DNA of 64,000 nucleotides, from positions 248,001-312,000 of the forward strand of contig MU400522.1 in assembly GCA_022578965.1 (NCBI GenBank). Direction: 5' to 3'. A program made the position numbers and the translations under genes. A model generated the notes under the pieces. That model searched no databases. It was not told the origin of the DNA and was given only the letters and a program-made list of their open reading frames with translations. The DNA is from Xylaria sp. FL1777. Taxonomy: Eukaryota; Ascomycota; Sordariomycetes; Xylariales; Xylariaceae. Below, in pieces: positions 49,194 through 61,498 of the stretch (position 1 is the stretch's first letter; each line of letters starts with the position of its first letter).

Positions 49194-50266
49194 TGTGGTT
49201 ATTATTCCGCGTCGAGCTGAGCTGGGAGTCGGGATATGGGGTTGGTTGTTGTGTGAAGGGAAGATGATGATTCCTAAGAGTACAGGATCTGACAATATAA
49301 CACGACTGTCTTATATGAACTTAAATCTCCCTCGTAAGCGTGAGGTCTGAATACGCGAGTGTAATGAATGATGGATGGTGATGATGTATGATAACCAACT
49401 CCATCTTCATTCACTGCCCATCGTCGCGGGTGACCTTTTCACATTTATATCCCTCCTCCTACCTCCTGCTTCCTTCGTTATGCCATTGTCATTATCTCGG
49501 GATGTCCGCTGAAGGAGGTTGGAGATAGGACACAATCGGCGCCGGATTCTGGTCTGACCAAATCTTACATCCGTGGTGTTCAGTCTAGACAAATGAGAAG
49601 AACGTATCGTGAATAGCATTTACGATTACACGTCAGGAAGTAACTGGAAATAATCCGGAGTCGATTCGAGTTTCCCTACTTGGTAATCTTTATATCCGAT
49701 AGTGGTATTATTATTCTACGTCCACACGGACTGTTCTTGGTTATCACCGACCTGTACATATAAGTCTGCGAACACCGGTCTCAATTCACATTATGAAGTA
49801 AGCAAGTACAGCCTGTTGCTTGAACTAGCACTCTATTTTTGATACATGTAAAATAAGCCTCAGAGATTTACTAGAAATTGTTATATAGTTTGAAAAGTTA
49901 TTCATTTTTCACCGGAAATAAGCACAGCGGGAGTCGAACTGCTCTTGTTTCGATGATTTCTCTTCATTTCTATATAGCTTCTGCCTCTCGGAACGCAAAG
50001 TATTATAACCCGAAAGGATACGGTCTGAAGGTGAGTTTAAGATGCTACCCGGAGTCTTGAAGCAAGTTTATATGTGGCTATGCAGTAAACTCAGTGCATA
50101 TTGATCATATCTCTCGTTATGGAGTATGTCCTAGTGATTATGAAGATGAGTTTCATGAAATACAAACGGACATCATTTCATAGAAATCACCAGTCACTAT
50201 CATCTTTCGGCTTTCTCTATAAACAGAGATGAAGTCGATAGTTTCAGTCAGTCCTTAGGTTCTCGC
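49194..50266. other. Intergenic, no gene seen
   Basis: This is the promoter of the dehydrogenase and the 3' flank of the SRA gene. It is AT-rich, with no supported coding frame. Confidence 0.5.
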
Positions 50267-51691
50267 CTAAAGTCGATCACGAGCAAAGACCCTAAAGAAA
50301 ATTCAGATGTCAGAGTTCTGATTAAAATGTGGCTTATTGTCAGAGATTCCCGGAGTGCGAAACACGCAGGTAAACGGGAAATAGAAGACCGGGTAATACG
50401 TACTGTTCGGCAGTGGGAGAGCTGCGTTGTAACTCACTGAGGGGAGTCTGATCTGGGAGTCTCTCTAGCTTGAATTGGTCATAGAGACCACCCTTTTGAT
50501 TGCGGCGCTGTTGGAAGGCCACAACGCGATAAAGACCATCATAGCGCAATCCACATGATGGGAGATGTGGATTCTGGTTGCGAGAGCTGAATGCACCTCC
50601 CGATCGAAGGACTCGAACGGGGTTCTGGGTCGTATACGAAGAATGAAGCGCTTTCGTGCCTTGGCTGGCCGGAGCCGCTCGCTGCGGGTCCGTGTTATCG
50701 TGGCTATTCGACCCCGAATAATAAAGGGTGTTGCCGCGGTCAGTATCAAGATCTTCGTAGGTTCCCGCAACGACGATCGACCAAGCCCCTGTGGTCACAC
50801 TGCCAGAGATACCTCCCATTCTTGCGCCGTGCGCGCCCCAGAAAAGAGCATTTATCTGAAATGGGAACCAGGTCCCAAGGGCGATGCCATTATGCCCATA
50901 TACCTTGAACGATTTTCTTGGGAGATCAGGCCTGAAGCGGTAGTCTTTCCGCTTACCGCTTGTATCGACAATGATGCCATACATGATACCGCCAACACCA
51001 AAGATAGGGTCATTGGCGGAGGGGAGTTCTATCACACCGATGGTAGGCTCAGCCGTGGGAAGAGTTTCAGCATTGGACCCTCCATCTGGATCTTCATCGG
51101 CAACATCGTCTTGTCCCCAGCTCTCAGACTGGTACCTGCTGAACAATCCTTCGGCCTTTTTAGCCAGCTCTTCCGGAACGTTGTTGATTGGGTCGATCAG
51201 AGTAGTGAGGGCCAGATCGACTTTTGTTGAGGTCTTAATACGCGGCGTCATTTGTACTTTGGTGTCCAACCAATCGAGGTACAAGCTGGCATCAGCGAAG
51301 CGATTTCCCATCTCCTTAGCACGTTCGGGGGAGATTCCAGCACGACTGTTTCGGCATAGGGTCAGAATACTTCGTCCTTGCTTCATCATTTGCTCCAACT
51401 TTTTCTTCTCAGTACCACCCACTATACTCTCAGAGTTAGCCACAGGTTCGTTTAAGAAAAGGATGTTCGTGTCTCAATAATTTTCTTCTCATTCCAGAAG
51501 GGAACATGTGTTGATAGGAACAAAAAAAAGGCCGGAAATTTCTTACTGTTAAGGACTCGAACAGTCTGAAGAAGGTCGGCTTCCATTTTGATGACAGTAT
51601 CTGTTGCTGCGATGGAAGGGCCGGTGCTGCCTTCAGTGGGAGAGACGTCGGGCTCAACACCAGTCTCTGCGATGGAGGTGGTAGTATCCAT
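50267..51691 (-). CDS. SRA-YDG domain protein, 395 aa
   Basis: There are three exons: 51691-51547, 51421-50404 and 50291-50267. Introns are GTAAGA...GTATAG (51546-51422, GGCTAAC branch) and GTACGT...TTTAG (50403-50292, CTCTGAC branch). The second intron yields an eight-codon last exon ending RDRL; without it the frame would read into a different tail (stop at 50340), so the C terminus is less sure. The SRA-YDG domain spans about residues 186-375, with PIFGVGGIMYG, ALFWGAHGARMGGISG, AWSIVVAGTYEDL, YYSGSNS, NPVRVLR and the signature GLRYDGLYRVV (YDG at about 342-344). SRA domains flip and read modified cytosine in UHRF1, plant SUVH proteins and bacterial nucleases. Here no RING, SET or nuclease domain is attached; the N-terminal half is a helical region seen in fungal SRA proteins. 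A role in reading DNA methylation, or RIP-related chromatin, is inference. Confidence 0.87.
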
Positions 51692-53318
51692 GTTGCTTGA
51701 AGTCCACCTCAAGTCATGCTTGACAAAAGCGAGGGGTAAGTTTTCTGTGCAGTGTGAAACCTGTGTACGGCAATGACTGATTGCCAGGATGCAAAAGTAC
51801 TGATATACTACGCATCACTTGAACCAGCAGTACGAAGTATAACGAGGTCAATGGCAACAGCTGTACCAAAGGCACCGCAGACGGGAATTGAAACTGGTCC
51901 GGGGGGGTGTGGTTTGAGAGAGGCGTAAATGCGCTACGGCTACCGCGTGCTCTGGCAATGTTGCAGGTGAAAGGAACGTTATCGCTGCACCGATGATCAA
52001 GCGAGGGGAACCAATACAGCGCGGCGGAGATCGAGAATGTGTGCAAGGAAGGAGTTGACGGTGATTATGGCGACGAGAATGTGAAGTTTAGGAAGAGTGC
52101 AGAGTCAAGTATCAGGGAGTAGATATATTGACAGGTCAGACTTGAAGTGTAATGTTCATCCTGTAACCGGATTGGTGTCCGATTAGACTGGATTGGACGA
52201 GGATGCAGATGGAGACTTAAATGTTGACTAAATGTCAACAAGGAAGCAAGCAGGGGTCGTCAGTGCCTGGCTGGCTGGCTGGTGGTAAAAGGCAACCGCC
52301 GTGACAAGTATACTGGAAGTAAGGTGGCCGCTTCCTCGACAATCCCCTGGAGATGCTTTCCTCATGCTTCCGAAGAGATGGAAGGAGCCGTTGGGAAGTA
52401 TACCTAGGCAGACTCGCGACCGTGTACTTAGTATTCATCAGCCACACTGAGATGGGCGTCTGTCTTGGTTAGTGGAGAGTTGGGTTGCTGTTTCCTGGGC
52501 CAGCTCAGGTACAACAGGCGGATAGAAAGGGGCTTAGTGCTTATGCGGAGTTGACAAGTAAGTTCCGTAGCCCCATAATTCCTCTCAATCGATAGACAAC
52601 TTGATATGTCAAGTCACCTAGACAAATAGAGTAACCGCGATGTAATCTTGCATGCATAATAAATTGCTTGCAGTAGAGCTTCGGTATCGGGCACATACTC
52701 GTTGAGGCCCAGTAGTCCGTCGTCTTGTCCACATAACAAGAAGCCGCCGTTGCTGGCGAATGACGAGACTTGGATTGGAATCTGAGAGGCACACACCTTC
52801 AAGACTTTAAATAGCACTAGTGACTTGTAATGGAGAGATAGGTGTGATGCCAGGCACGTTTCGATTTATGACGACACTGCTGCTGGCAGTGTAATTTGTA
52901 TGACAGGCAAGCAGCCGGGATAGTCAGCGTCGCATAACTTCATCTGGGTAGCTTGATAACCAGCCTGTCGGCCGGTGTTACACGCGCTGAACGTGCTGAA
53001 CATCTTGTGCTATCTCCAGACGCATAGTTCGGTGAGACACCTGGACCGTACTACGCTGAGTTGAGACCTATTGAGACTGTCTCGCGTATCCAGAAGTGAA
53101 GCTATTCAGCCCTTGCTAATCTGAGACATATTGGCGAACCCCGGAGGTTAGGGAGCCCGAACCAATTGTATATAGACTCGCGGACAGCTACCATGCTCGG
53201 CGCAAGCCTTGATGGGAGGCATGGGCTTTTGCAGCTATAACAGATTATTGTATTCAAAATAGAGTCAATAACTCAGTTCCAAGCCCTGACACCAGCCCTT
53301 GTTATAGCCAGCTAGGCT
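51692..53318. other. Intergenic, no gene seen
   Basis: About 1.6 kb between two minus-strand genes. Overlapping minus-strand frames at 52541-52817 (67-83 codons) have no motif. No RNA gene is recognised. Confidence 0.4.
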
Positions 53319-54902
53319 CTACCCAAGGAAGTTCTTGATATTGCCCCCGACGTTCTTGAGATCAAGAAGGAAAGTGTCGTGCCCAAACATGCTCTGCTCC
53401 TCACTGAGCTCTACATGGGCAACATTTCTGTTACCTGCGAGGCGAAGTGCGTTGGCAACCTCGCGTTGTTGCCAGGCGGGGAAGAGGATGTCACTTGCGA
53501 CCCCCATTACCAACGTAGGAATATCTCTCAATGCCACTAACCCAGTGATGAGGTCCTGCGGTGGTCGAGAGTCGGCTGGAAGAGCCATCACAGGCTCTTC
53601 CATCTGTGATTCGGTATTTGTTTGCTCGGCGTAAGGCAAGTCAGGCAACGTAAGACTACATGATGCATTGTTTACTCCAGGCTCAGACCCGGACAAGATC
53701 AATTCTTCCCGCTCGGCTCTTTTCTGAGCAGTGACCTCTTGGCTTGTACGACCCAGATCGAACAAGTCCATAGCCTTGCTAACATATAGAAGGCTGTTAG
53801 GGTCGTATGTCAGACAGAACTTTTCACCGGCATGATCTAAGTACGTCTCGATGAGAAAGTCGGGACATAAGGCCGGTGGCTTGGTGGAATCAGCTCGCCT
53901 CCGCCCAAACCGCTGTTCCCACTCTGGACCAGATCGGTAAGTGACTGTGGCGATCTCTCTCGCCAGTTTCATCCCGGCATGTGGTGGAACCTTTCCATAA
54001 TAGAAACCACGGTTCCAGTTAGGATCCATCATCAGCACTTGTCGTTGTGTATGGCGCATGGCGATGCTATACGGATGGGTTCGCGCACATCCACTGATTG
54101 AGATGATACGGCCGACCTTAGCAGGAAATAGAACACCCGCTGCCAAAGACTGCATGCCTCCCATACTCGATCCCACGCTCGCATAAAGCTTCTCGACACC
54201 TAGGTATTCCAGCAGTTTGAACTGAGCCCTGACCATATCTTCCATAGTCAGAATGGGAAATCGAGTTGCATATCTCTGACCATCTGCCGGGTCGATGCTG
54301 CTCGGACCAGTCGACCCATAACAACCCCCAATGACATTTGTACAAATGACAAAGTACTTATCGGTATCCAAGCATCTTCCGGGACCAATGAACTTTTCCC
54401 ACCAGCCGGGTTGCGGATTACTCTCAGTCGAATGGGCGTGAGAAGAAGCAGATAGGCCTGTGTGCAGAAGGATAACATTCGACCTGTCAGAGTTCATCTG
54501 TCCCCAGGTCTCATAAGCTATATCGAACTCGCGCAGAACGCCACCCCAGTCAAGCAGGAGGGGATCTACACAGTGAAAGATTTCAGTAGCACCGACAGTG
54601 TACGCTGGTTCTGGGCCGCTCGATAGTGATTTCGCCTCCAGAGTTGCGGACCTCGTTTCAAGTGCGTCAAGGCAAGGAAACGCCATTGCCGGATTTGAAG
54701 CTTCTCCTTGACTAGCATTTGAGCGTCTAGAGGGTTGCGAGTGTAGTTGTCGTGCTCTAGGGCTCAAAGTTAAATCCCTAGATGGTCTTACCAGTGGTGT
54801 TTGGCCTGCCAGGACACGGGGAATACCAACCTTGGGCGTTGTCGGTTGCAAAGATGCCAAAGCCCGACGAAGGGCTGTGAAGCCATATCTCTGAGCCATC
54901 AT
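53319..54902 (-). CDS. cysA: Mitochondrial serine O-acetyl/succinyltransferase (CysA/Cys2 type), 527 aa
   Basis: This is a single-exon gene of 527 residues. The enzyme acylates serine, from acetyl- or succinyl-CoA, to make the precursor of cysteine by sulfhydrylation. It belongs to the alpha/beta hydrolase (homoserine acetyltransferase-like) family, not the bacterial CysE hexapeptide family. The first 70 residues are basic, Ser/Arg-rich and without acidic runs, like a mitochondrial presequence. Core motifs are [10 protein letters not shown] with [22 protein letters not shown], the nucleophile elbow GSSMGG (Ser about 246), [34 protein letters not shown] (Asp) and FGHDTFLLD (catalytic His). The PNWNRGFYY and TYLDH signatures match fungal CysA/Cys2 more than Met2, but homoserine as substrate cannot be excluded from sequence alone. 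A low-complexity insert separates the Asp/His part from the lid. All catalytic residues are present. Confidence 0.88.
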   Translation of the reverse strand: MMAQRYGFTALRRALASLQPTTPKVGIPRVLAGQTPLVRPSRDLTLSPRARQLHSQPSRRSNASQGEASNPAMAFPCLDALETRSATLEAKSLSSGPEPAYTVGATEIFHCVDPLLLDWGGVLREFDIAYETWGQMNSDRSNVILLHTGLSASSHAHSTESNPQPGWWEKFIGPGRCLDTDKYFVICTNVIGGCYGSTGPSSIDPADGQRYATRFPILTMEDMVRAQFKLLEYLGVEKLYASVGSSMGGMQSLAAGVLFPAKVGRIISISGCARTHPYSIAMRHTQRQVLMMDPNWNRGFYYGKVPPHAGMKLAREIATVTYRSGPEWEQRFGRRRADSTKPPALCPDFLIETYLDHAGEKFCLTYDPNSLLYVSKAMDLFDLGRTSQEVTAQKRAEREELILSGSEPGVNNASCSLTLPDLPYAEQTNTESQMEEPVMALPADSRPPQDLITGLVALRDIPTLVMGVASDILFPAWQQREVANALRLAGNRNVAHVELSEEQSMFGHDTFLLDLKNVGGNIKNFLG

Positions 54903-55604
54903 GATGATTGCAAGGATGCAGACCAGTCGAAATACGAACCCAAGATGCAGCTCGCAGAGTCAACTTTTATTGGCATGGCCTGGATTGGTCAGCAAGGAAG
55001 CTCTAGAGATCGGCCAATGGATGGAGATTTCTAAGTTATGTGGGGAAGAATTGCACGTGCGTCTTATCACTCTATGGCATTCGCTTCCTTATCGATCTTA
55101 TCGATCTTATCGCGTGTTATCGTCAATTAGTAAGAACTAGTGTATTGCCGCTAGTAGCATATTTCTTCCCATGATGTCACTTTCACAAGCATTTGATACT
55201 TGTCGTCATCCCCTGAGCTGATAGGTCAAGTCTATCACTGCTCTGATCTCTTTGACTGATCAAGCTGCAGCAGTCCAGTTTTCCCTCTGCTTTTTGTTCT
55301 GTGATAGGTAGTAACTTAAAGGGGCATAAAGGCTGCCTACTGCGTAGGGCGTCATCATAGGGAATTCTCATATGATTTCTCCGCACTTTCCAGGTGGTGG
55401 GCAGTTGTTTTAGGCAGCTGAGCCTGTCTAGACGATAACTAAGCCAACCAATTTTATTATAAGTAACGGCGGTTCCATCTCTCTTCAACCCCTACTTAAG
55501 TATTTAATACCTACGGCAACAGACATAGTTAGTCACATCTTGGACTCCATCTAGCCTTAGTAAACACCAATAAACTCCAGCCTAGTTTCTATTAATTGCC
55601 CAGC
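54903..55604. other. Intergenic, promoters of divergent genes
   Basis: Short open frames at 54801-55140 (+) overlap the start of the acyltransferase and have no motif. A triple ATCGATCTTATCG-like repeat lies near 55090-55113. Confidence 0.45.
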
Positions 55605-56711
55605 ATGATAACCCGTGGGGGAAGAGCGATGATCCCTTTCCGACGAGTCCCCCTAACTAACCCATCATCAAACCGTCCTGAGCCAACGCCGCCTGAACTA
55701 AAGTATACCCATAAGCCGACGCCAAAGGAATGCGCTGAAGTCAAGCGGGCGCTGGCAACGGCCACCAACTTTCCGCCCGAACTCGTTGACATTATTATGG
55801 ACTTTGCCGAGTACTGGGCTTGTTCGGTTGCCAGTATCGACTACTCGGTGACAGCTGATAGGGGGCTCGCCATCCATGGTGGGACTGGAGGTGGTGAAAA
55901 TAGATTCATTGTTAGTGCTTCGCTACCCGACAGGGCTATCATGCTGTTTTATTAACATTGGATCCTAGCTTCGCACCGAACCGCTAGGCCTTACTGCGTG
56001 GCATTCGGAAAAACCCAAACTTTGGCAAGCAGCAGCCCCCGCACGCAGATTGGGTAAAGAATACCCACGGGCAGAGCTCGAGCGCTTCATCGAGGGACCT
56101 CCCTCAACCTTAGACCATCCATTTCGGAAAATCGTCTTCGACATCGTCAGTCGGGACCAAGGATGGAGCGATGCGATCGACACTCATGGAACCTGTCGTT
56201 CCTCTTGGACGTGGTTTGATGCTGGCATCGACCGGTTCGATAAGGCGCACACATGTACGTTATGCATAGCCATTACGCAGTATCACATACTTACCTGCGA
56301 TTAGGTTCAGGCGAGAATGACGAAAGGTCTGAAACCGAAGGCTCAAATAGTTCCGAGAAAGTCCCAACGACGTGCGCCATACGTCCAATATGGCCACCTC
56401 TGAAAGAGACTTCATCGGAGTACGATCATCAGCTCCTTCCGACGGCCGACCATAGAATTCAGTGTAACTACGTTGCAGACCACGAATGGCAACACCACCG
56501 CGTCGAGTGGTCGTGTACAGACAATATTGATCCCACGTCTAATGCAGGTAAAGAATTAGACTCAGTTGGCCGCGGATCTGCTACTGGAGACGGTACCTTT
56601 CTCAGAAGCCTGAAGGTTGGGGATATGTTGACTGTGTGGGGGCGTGCCAGGTTCCCCGGATGGATGAACAGCGTCCAAAAGGTTCAGGTAGAGGTCTACT
56701 GGGCGCTGTAA
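55605..56711 (+). CDS. Fungal protein of unknown function with F-box-like N-terminal motif, 332 aa
   Basis: There are three exons: 55605-55910, 55969-56254 and 56305-56711. Introns are GTTAGT...CCTAG (TTAAC branch) and GTACGT...GATTAG; phases 0 and 1 match. The product is 332 residues without a signal peptide. Near residue 60, FPPELVDIIMDFAEYW resembles the short F-box-like helix found in many fungal proteins. The C terminus VGDMLTVWGRARFPGWMNSVQKVQVEVYWAL is a pattern I know from a family of uncharacterised Pezizomycotina proteins, often found near ankyrin or HET genes. The middle contains LRTEPLGLTAWHS and a Trp-rich WSDAIDTHGTCRSSWTWF stretch. A role as an adaptor or substrate-recognition protein is only a guess. 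Confidence 0.8.
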
Positions 56712-57496
56712 TGTAATTCTCGGATAGGCGGGTGTGTTCTCCTTCCTTAACGTGATAATGACCCTCTTCCTATAGCTACTCGTTTACATTTATTAAAATC
56801 TCTGAGTCTTCATTTGATATCACAAGCATGACGGTCTAGGTTAAGTTCATTGCTTGCCTTGCAATTAGTTGTAAAGTATTTACAATTACTTACAATTAAG
56901 TTTCTCTTTCTTTTTTCTTATTTTTACAGTCTGTTTTCGATAAAAAAATGTCTGGCTGATTGAAATTTTCTGGCCTGCTAGATCCGACCCTCCTTCGAAC
57001 CCTGATCACTAATTACACCTAATCTCAACCTTGTTCGCCTTCAACGCTTCAATCAATAACTGCTCAAGGCTGACCACAGCAAAGAACGAGGCTGTGTAGT
57101 ATTAAACTCTATCTAGCTTCATTCACTATTTTCACCGATGGAATGAAAAGTTGATACCTAGCTAGTAGTAGGAGCAGAAGCACTGAAACGCCACACTCCC
57201 ACCACCAACCAACTTATCTAGACAGGCACTCACCAGTTAAATATGTAGCCCCCATGGCTAAAGCCTCCCTTCTCTCTCCTCCGCCACTTCACAGCCATCA
57301 ATATATCTGATAGGGTTGCATCCATGCAGCTACCTGCAATAAAATCTGCCTTGTTTAGATGCCTAGGTCACGTGGGTGGCATTTCAGCCTTCTTGACTGA
57401 CCTTCTCAAAATCCCCCCAGGCAACCCCTCATTGTGATGTCTTCGGGATTCTCACCCACCATCTCTTTTATTCTCTGATCTTCATCTATACCCAAC
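56712..57496. other. Intergenic, promoter of the ankyrin gene
   Basis: Less than 800 bases, AT-rich then CT-rich before 57497. No coding frame is seen. Confidence 0.5.
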
Positions 57497-60400
57497 ATGG
57501 CAGATCCTCTCTCAATAGCTGGTCTCGTGACTGGCGTGATATCCCTCGGGCTCCAAGTCGCTGGCGGGTTGACCAACTACTTGGATGCTGTGAAAGGGCG
57601 ATCAGAAGATCTAAGATCGGCCAAGCAAGGAGCTACCGAGATGAAAGACCTGTTATTGACTATTCAAGATCTTTTGCCGCAGGTAGAGAGCAATTGGCCG
57701 GAATCTGCGATCACAGTCAAGCGCCACGTAAATTCTTGCCACGTTGAACTCGGCGCTCTCCACGCGTTCTTGTCTGAGCTGTCCCAACAAAGCCCATCCG
57801 GCTCCGATTTACGATCTAGGTTCGAAAATGCTAAGAAGAAGCTATCCTACCCCTTCGAGCGATCCCAAATCAGCCGTCTCGAGGACCGGCTTGCCAAAGT
57901 CAACAGTACCCTTCAGACGGCCCTACAAGTTACAGGACTGTAGGTAACACGAAGATCAGTACAATATACCAAGAAATATGGCTTACGCTTGGTAGGAACG
58001 TCGCTATCACTTCGGCGAACCAGATGCGGGAAGTCCGTAGTCTGGTTGTTTCCCTGTCTCAGTCGCAGATCAGCCTACGAACGCAGAGTGTAGGGGCTTC
58101 CGTGTCTTTGACGACAGCTCGCGAGATTCCTGGGGCAACAAACAGGGGACCCCCACTGCCGTTATATGTAGGTTTGATTACTCAACGAGCGTTGCGTAAA
58201 GATGAGGTGTTTTGAACACAACTACTTGGGGATCCTAGACCCCTTGTTGTTTCACAAAACATTCCATGGCCATATTAGGAACAAGAAATTCTGACGCTGT
58301 TTTTACCTTAGTCAATCGGAACTGCTATGTCGCTAGCTTCTAAACCAAGCCTTCTATCGAGCTCGATTAAATCATTCGAGGAACTCAATGCCGTACAATC
58401 CCCCAACCGTAACTTATATCAGGCCTGCTTATGTCGACCCTCCCGAAAGATAGCGCATCATCGACAAGACTGGGGACACCTTTCATTTTTGTATCAGGTA
58501 TCGAGCACTAGAAGACATCTGCCCGATTGTCCATTATCACGAATCGATAGCGAAACGCAAGCTAGCAAGTTTACTATCGAATACTTTGGCTTAGGCAGCT
58601 TGTTTCGAACAGCTTTCGCTTTGTCACTTGTGAGTACTCGAGGTGCCGGAGGGCGAAGCATCAGCCCAGGTTTCACCTATTATCCAACCGTCGATAGGTG
58701 GACCGCCCCTGCTTTCAAGGTTATCTCTATAGTCAAGGACTTTATTAGGATCAATAAAGATTGGAACGAAACAGCAATAAGAACAGTGCAGTGCTGTTAT
58801 GATACAATTTTTGAACTCTACAAGAGAAAAAAAGCGTCTCCTAAGGATGTCACTTCGGACGGGGAGTCATTAATGCATATTATCTTTTCACATTTCGGCG
58901 GCGTAAGTGCATCAATTCTTAGGTATTCATAACGTAGGAATTTCCTCCCTGGCTAAAATACGCATCCAGGGTCCTCCTATAATCGCTAACGCGAGCTTGC
59001 AAATGGTGATGAACCTGCTTGCATGTGGTGTGCCAGTGACTACTTATGATGAAAACGGATAGTAAGTGATCCACATCACAAGAAAGACAGGAATTATCCA
59101 TTACTCACAATCCAAAAGTACTCCGGCTATTGCCTGTTTATATTATTCGAGTGATGAGATTAGTTCAGCTATAGGCTTGGCAAAGCGTCTTCTGCCAGAA
59201 TCAAATACACCATTGGTACAAGACCCAACGTTATACTCTAATCATATACTACTTCTCCGGGGATTTTGGGAGGATTCGGAACTTGCTGAAGGTTCGAACA
59301 ACTTGTTCCAGGCTCTTTGACTCTTTCACATATTATTAGCTGACAAATCGTACAGCTAGTGGGTGTGGACCGCTAAGCCTTGCGGCTAGAGCTGGTGAGG
59401 AGAAGCTCGTCCAAGAACTTATTAGGAAATACCCTCAATCCCTCGAAGAAACAGACGATTTGGGGTATACACCTCTACATCTTGCTATTCAGCACCCGCT
59501 ATGCCTTCGTTTGATTCTAGAGGCAGGTGCGTCGTCAATGCTCGAGAAATCCGTAGACGAAGAGTGGGGTTGGAGTTGGACACCACTTGCATGCGCCTGC
59601 CACTTAGGTTACAAAGCGTCGGCCCAGATCCTTCTGGCCGCAGGTGGTCACGTCAATGTAACGTGCATAGAGTACAGCGACGAGTCTTGCCTCGACGACG
59701 TGCTAGTTGCTTTAAAACAAAGCAGAGATGGACTTAAATTACTTGCATTAGAGCACCTAACGCAAGCAGAAGCTGAGCATTTCGGGCTTCACGAAAAAAC
59801 GGTCTTAGATGGCCACGCTTGGGAAGTGCAGAGACTACTGTTGGAGAAGGGGATACCTATCCCTCCACATCTGTGCGAATATTTGTTCCCTCCGGTCTAC
59901 TTCTTAGACCATCCTATAATACCCTTTTTCGATAAGTTATGGGCTCTTGGGTTTCGAGATATCAACAGCTTTGATGGATCTGGAGATGTACCTCTTACAA
60001 AACATCGCCGCGAAGTCGAGAAGGTGCGTTGGCTGATTGAGCACGGCGCCGACTACTGGACACCATTGAATAGAAGGACCGGCAACACCAACGCTAGTTA
60101 TCTTACAGCGACACCAGCCCATTTCGTCTCTGGTAACATTGAGTTACTATACAAGCTATATTATAGTGAGGATAGTAACGAGTACGCTGAAAAAGTCGAC
60201 GACTGGCAGTGGCTTGTTGAGAAGTTGATGCAAGTCCAAGTTAGTGACGCCTGCTTCTGCCCGTGTTCTAGAGGTGGCTGCACTCCTCTGAAGGCTCTTT
60301 TCGATTTTCACCGGCATAACCATCATCCATTTAGTATACAACGCCTCGCGCAATTGTGCGTACTGTTAACCAGAACTTCGCAAGCCAGTTTCAGCGCAAA

Positions 60401-60836
60401 GGATTTGATCATAATTCTCAGGCGTATGACGTTTGATGGGTTGCGGTTAACGCATACCTGCTGTAACTTTTGGGTATGGCACAAATCACTCCGTTCATCC
60501 GAGGAGGTTGATGAAATTATTTTAGAGCAAAGGTCCTTGTTAACTCTGTTTGATGACATGTTGGTTGAATTCGATAAGGCTGCACATGAGGACAAAGACG
60601 GGGTGCCTCTTATCGTCCAAGACTCCGAGGAGTTCTGGATGCGTCGCTGGCTCCCACGAATGGAGGAGACACTGGACGGCTTGGACGGCGATGATCTTAC
60701 TGCAGAAGAGAGGTTGGCGGCTGAAGCTGTGGGTGTACAATGGGACGTTCAGTCAGATCAAGACGAAGAAGAAGACGAAGACCAGTGGTCGCCAGAATAC
60801 GTGATGAAGGAAGTGAAGAGGATCCTGGACGAATAA
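57497..60836 (+). CDS. HeLo-like N-terminal domain plus ankyrin-type repeat protein, 983 aa, 6 exons
   Basis: Six exons: 57497-57939, 57996-58167, 58312-58902, 58970-59061, 59119-59291 and 59356-60836. All phases match; total 983 residues. The donor of the fifth intron (GTTCGA) and its acceptor AAAAG upstream of exon 5 are the least typical sites. The N terminus (MADPLSIAGLVTGVISLGLQVAG and the following helices, residues 1 to about 145) is the HeLo-like/STAND N-terminal type of fungal NLR-like proteins. Residues about 205-400 hold a Cys/His-containing middle region (CLCRPSRK, HLPDCPL). Ankyrin-type units follow: VPVTTYDENGYTPAIACLYYSSDE, GCGPLSLAARAGEEKLVQELI, DLGYTPLHLAIQHP, and WTPLACACHLGYKASAQILLAAGG. 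The C terminus is acidic. There is no NACHT or NB-ARC domain, so the protein could sense or signal but not act as a full NLR. Confidence 0.83.
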
Positions 60837-61498
60837 TGGGAGTGAGGGTGTGAACTCCAAAAAAGAAATATCCCCTCAAACTATACTGGGGTACCTATTA
60901 GTAGTAGCAATAGCTATGAGCATTATTGGAGCGCTCTCATGAGGTAATGAGCCTTAGCTCTGGGTTGAGATAATGTTGATACACCATGAACGAGTATGCT
61001 AGCATACTGAGATTGCGCCATGCTTCGAAGTCGCAAAAATGAAAGATCAAAGTCTCACAACAAAGCAAGCACTTATGCTGTCCTCGGGAATCGAAGTACG
61101 CTCGATGTATATTTATTTAATCATTTAAGTCGGGCTAAGTTGCACGCAAGAGCTAATACACGCTCTATGTTTTCTAATAACATAGGAACAACCTACTCGA
61201 TGACATGGACGGCGATAGTGTAACCATCCATGCCTCGGCCATAAACTTTCCGTCATGGTCAATCTGGCTCAGATATCAAGTAGTGAAATAGTGAACACTC
61301 GGTACGAAGGAGTCTGCTGCCTTTGGCCATTCAAAATTAAATTTTTGATAGGGATCTATTGCAATCCTCGCTACAAATCACCGTTCCAAGCTTGGCCTAA
61401 AATCCCCTACTACTTAGCTATAGGCCAAAAATTTATAGCCAACAAGCAGAGAACAACAAGATAGGTTACGTGAGGCGTCTGCTAGAGATCATTAATGC
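60837..61498. other. Intergenic, 3' flanks of convergent genes
   Basis: About 660 bases with no supported coding frame. Confidence 0.5.

Noticed and set aside
52541..52817. Overlapping minus-strand frames of 67 and 83 codons
   Set aside because: No start context, motif or splice-supported partner exon; position between two genes fits untranslated DNA.
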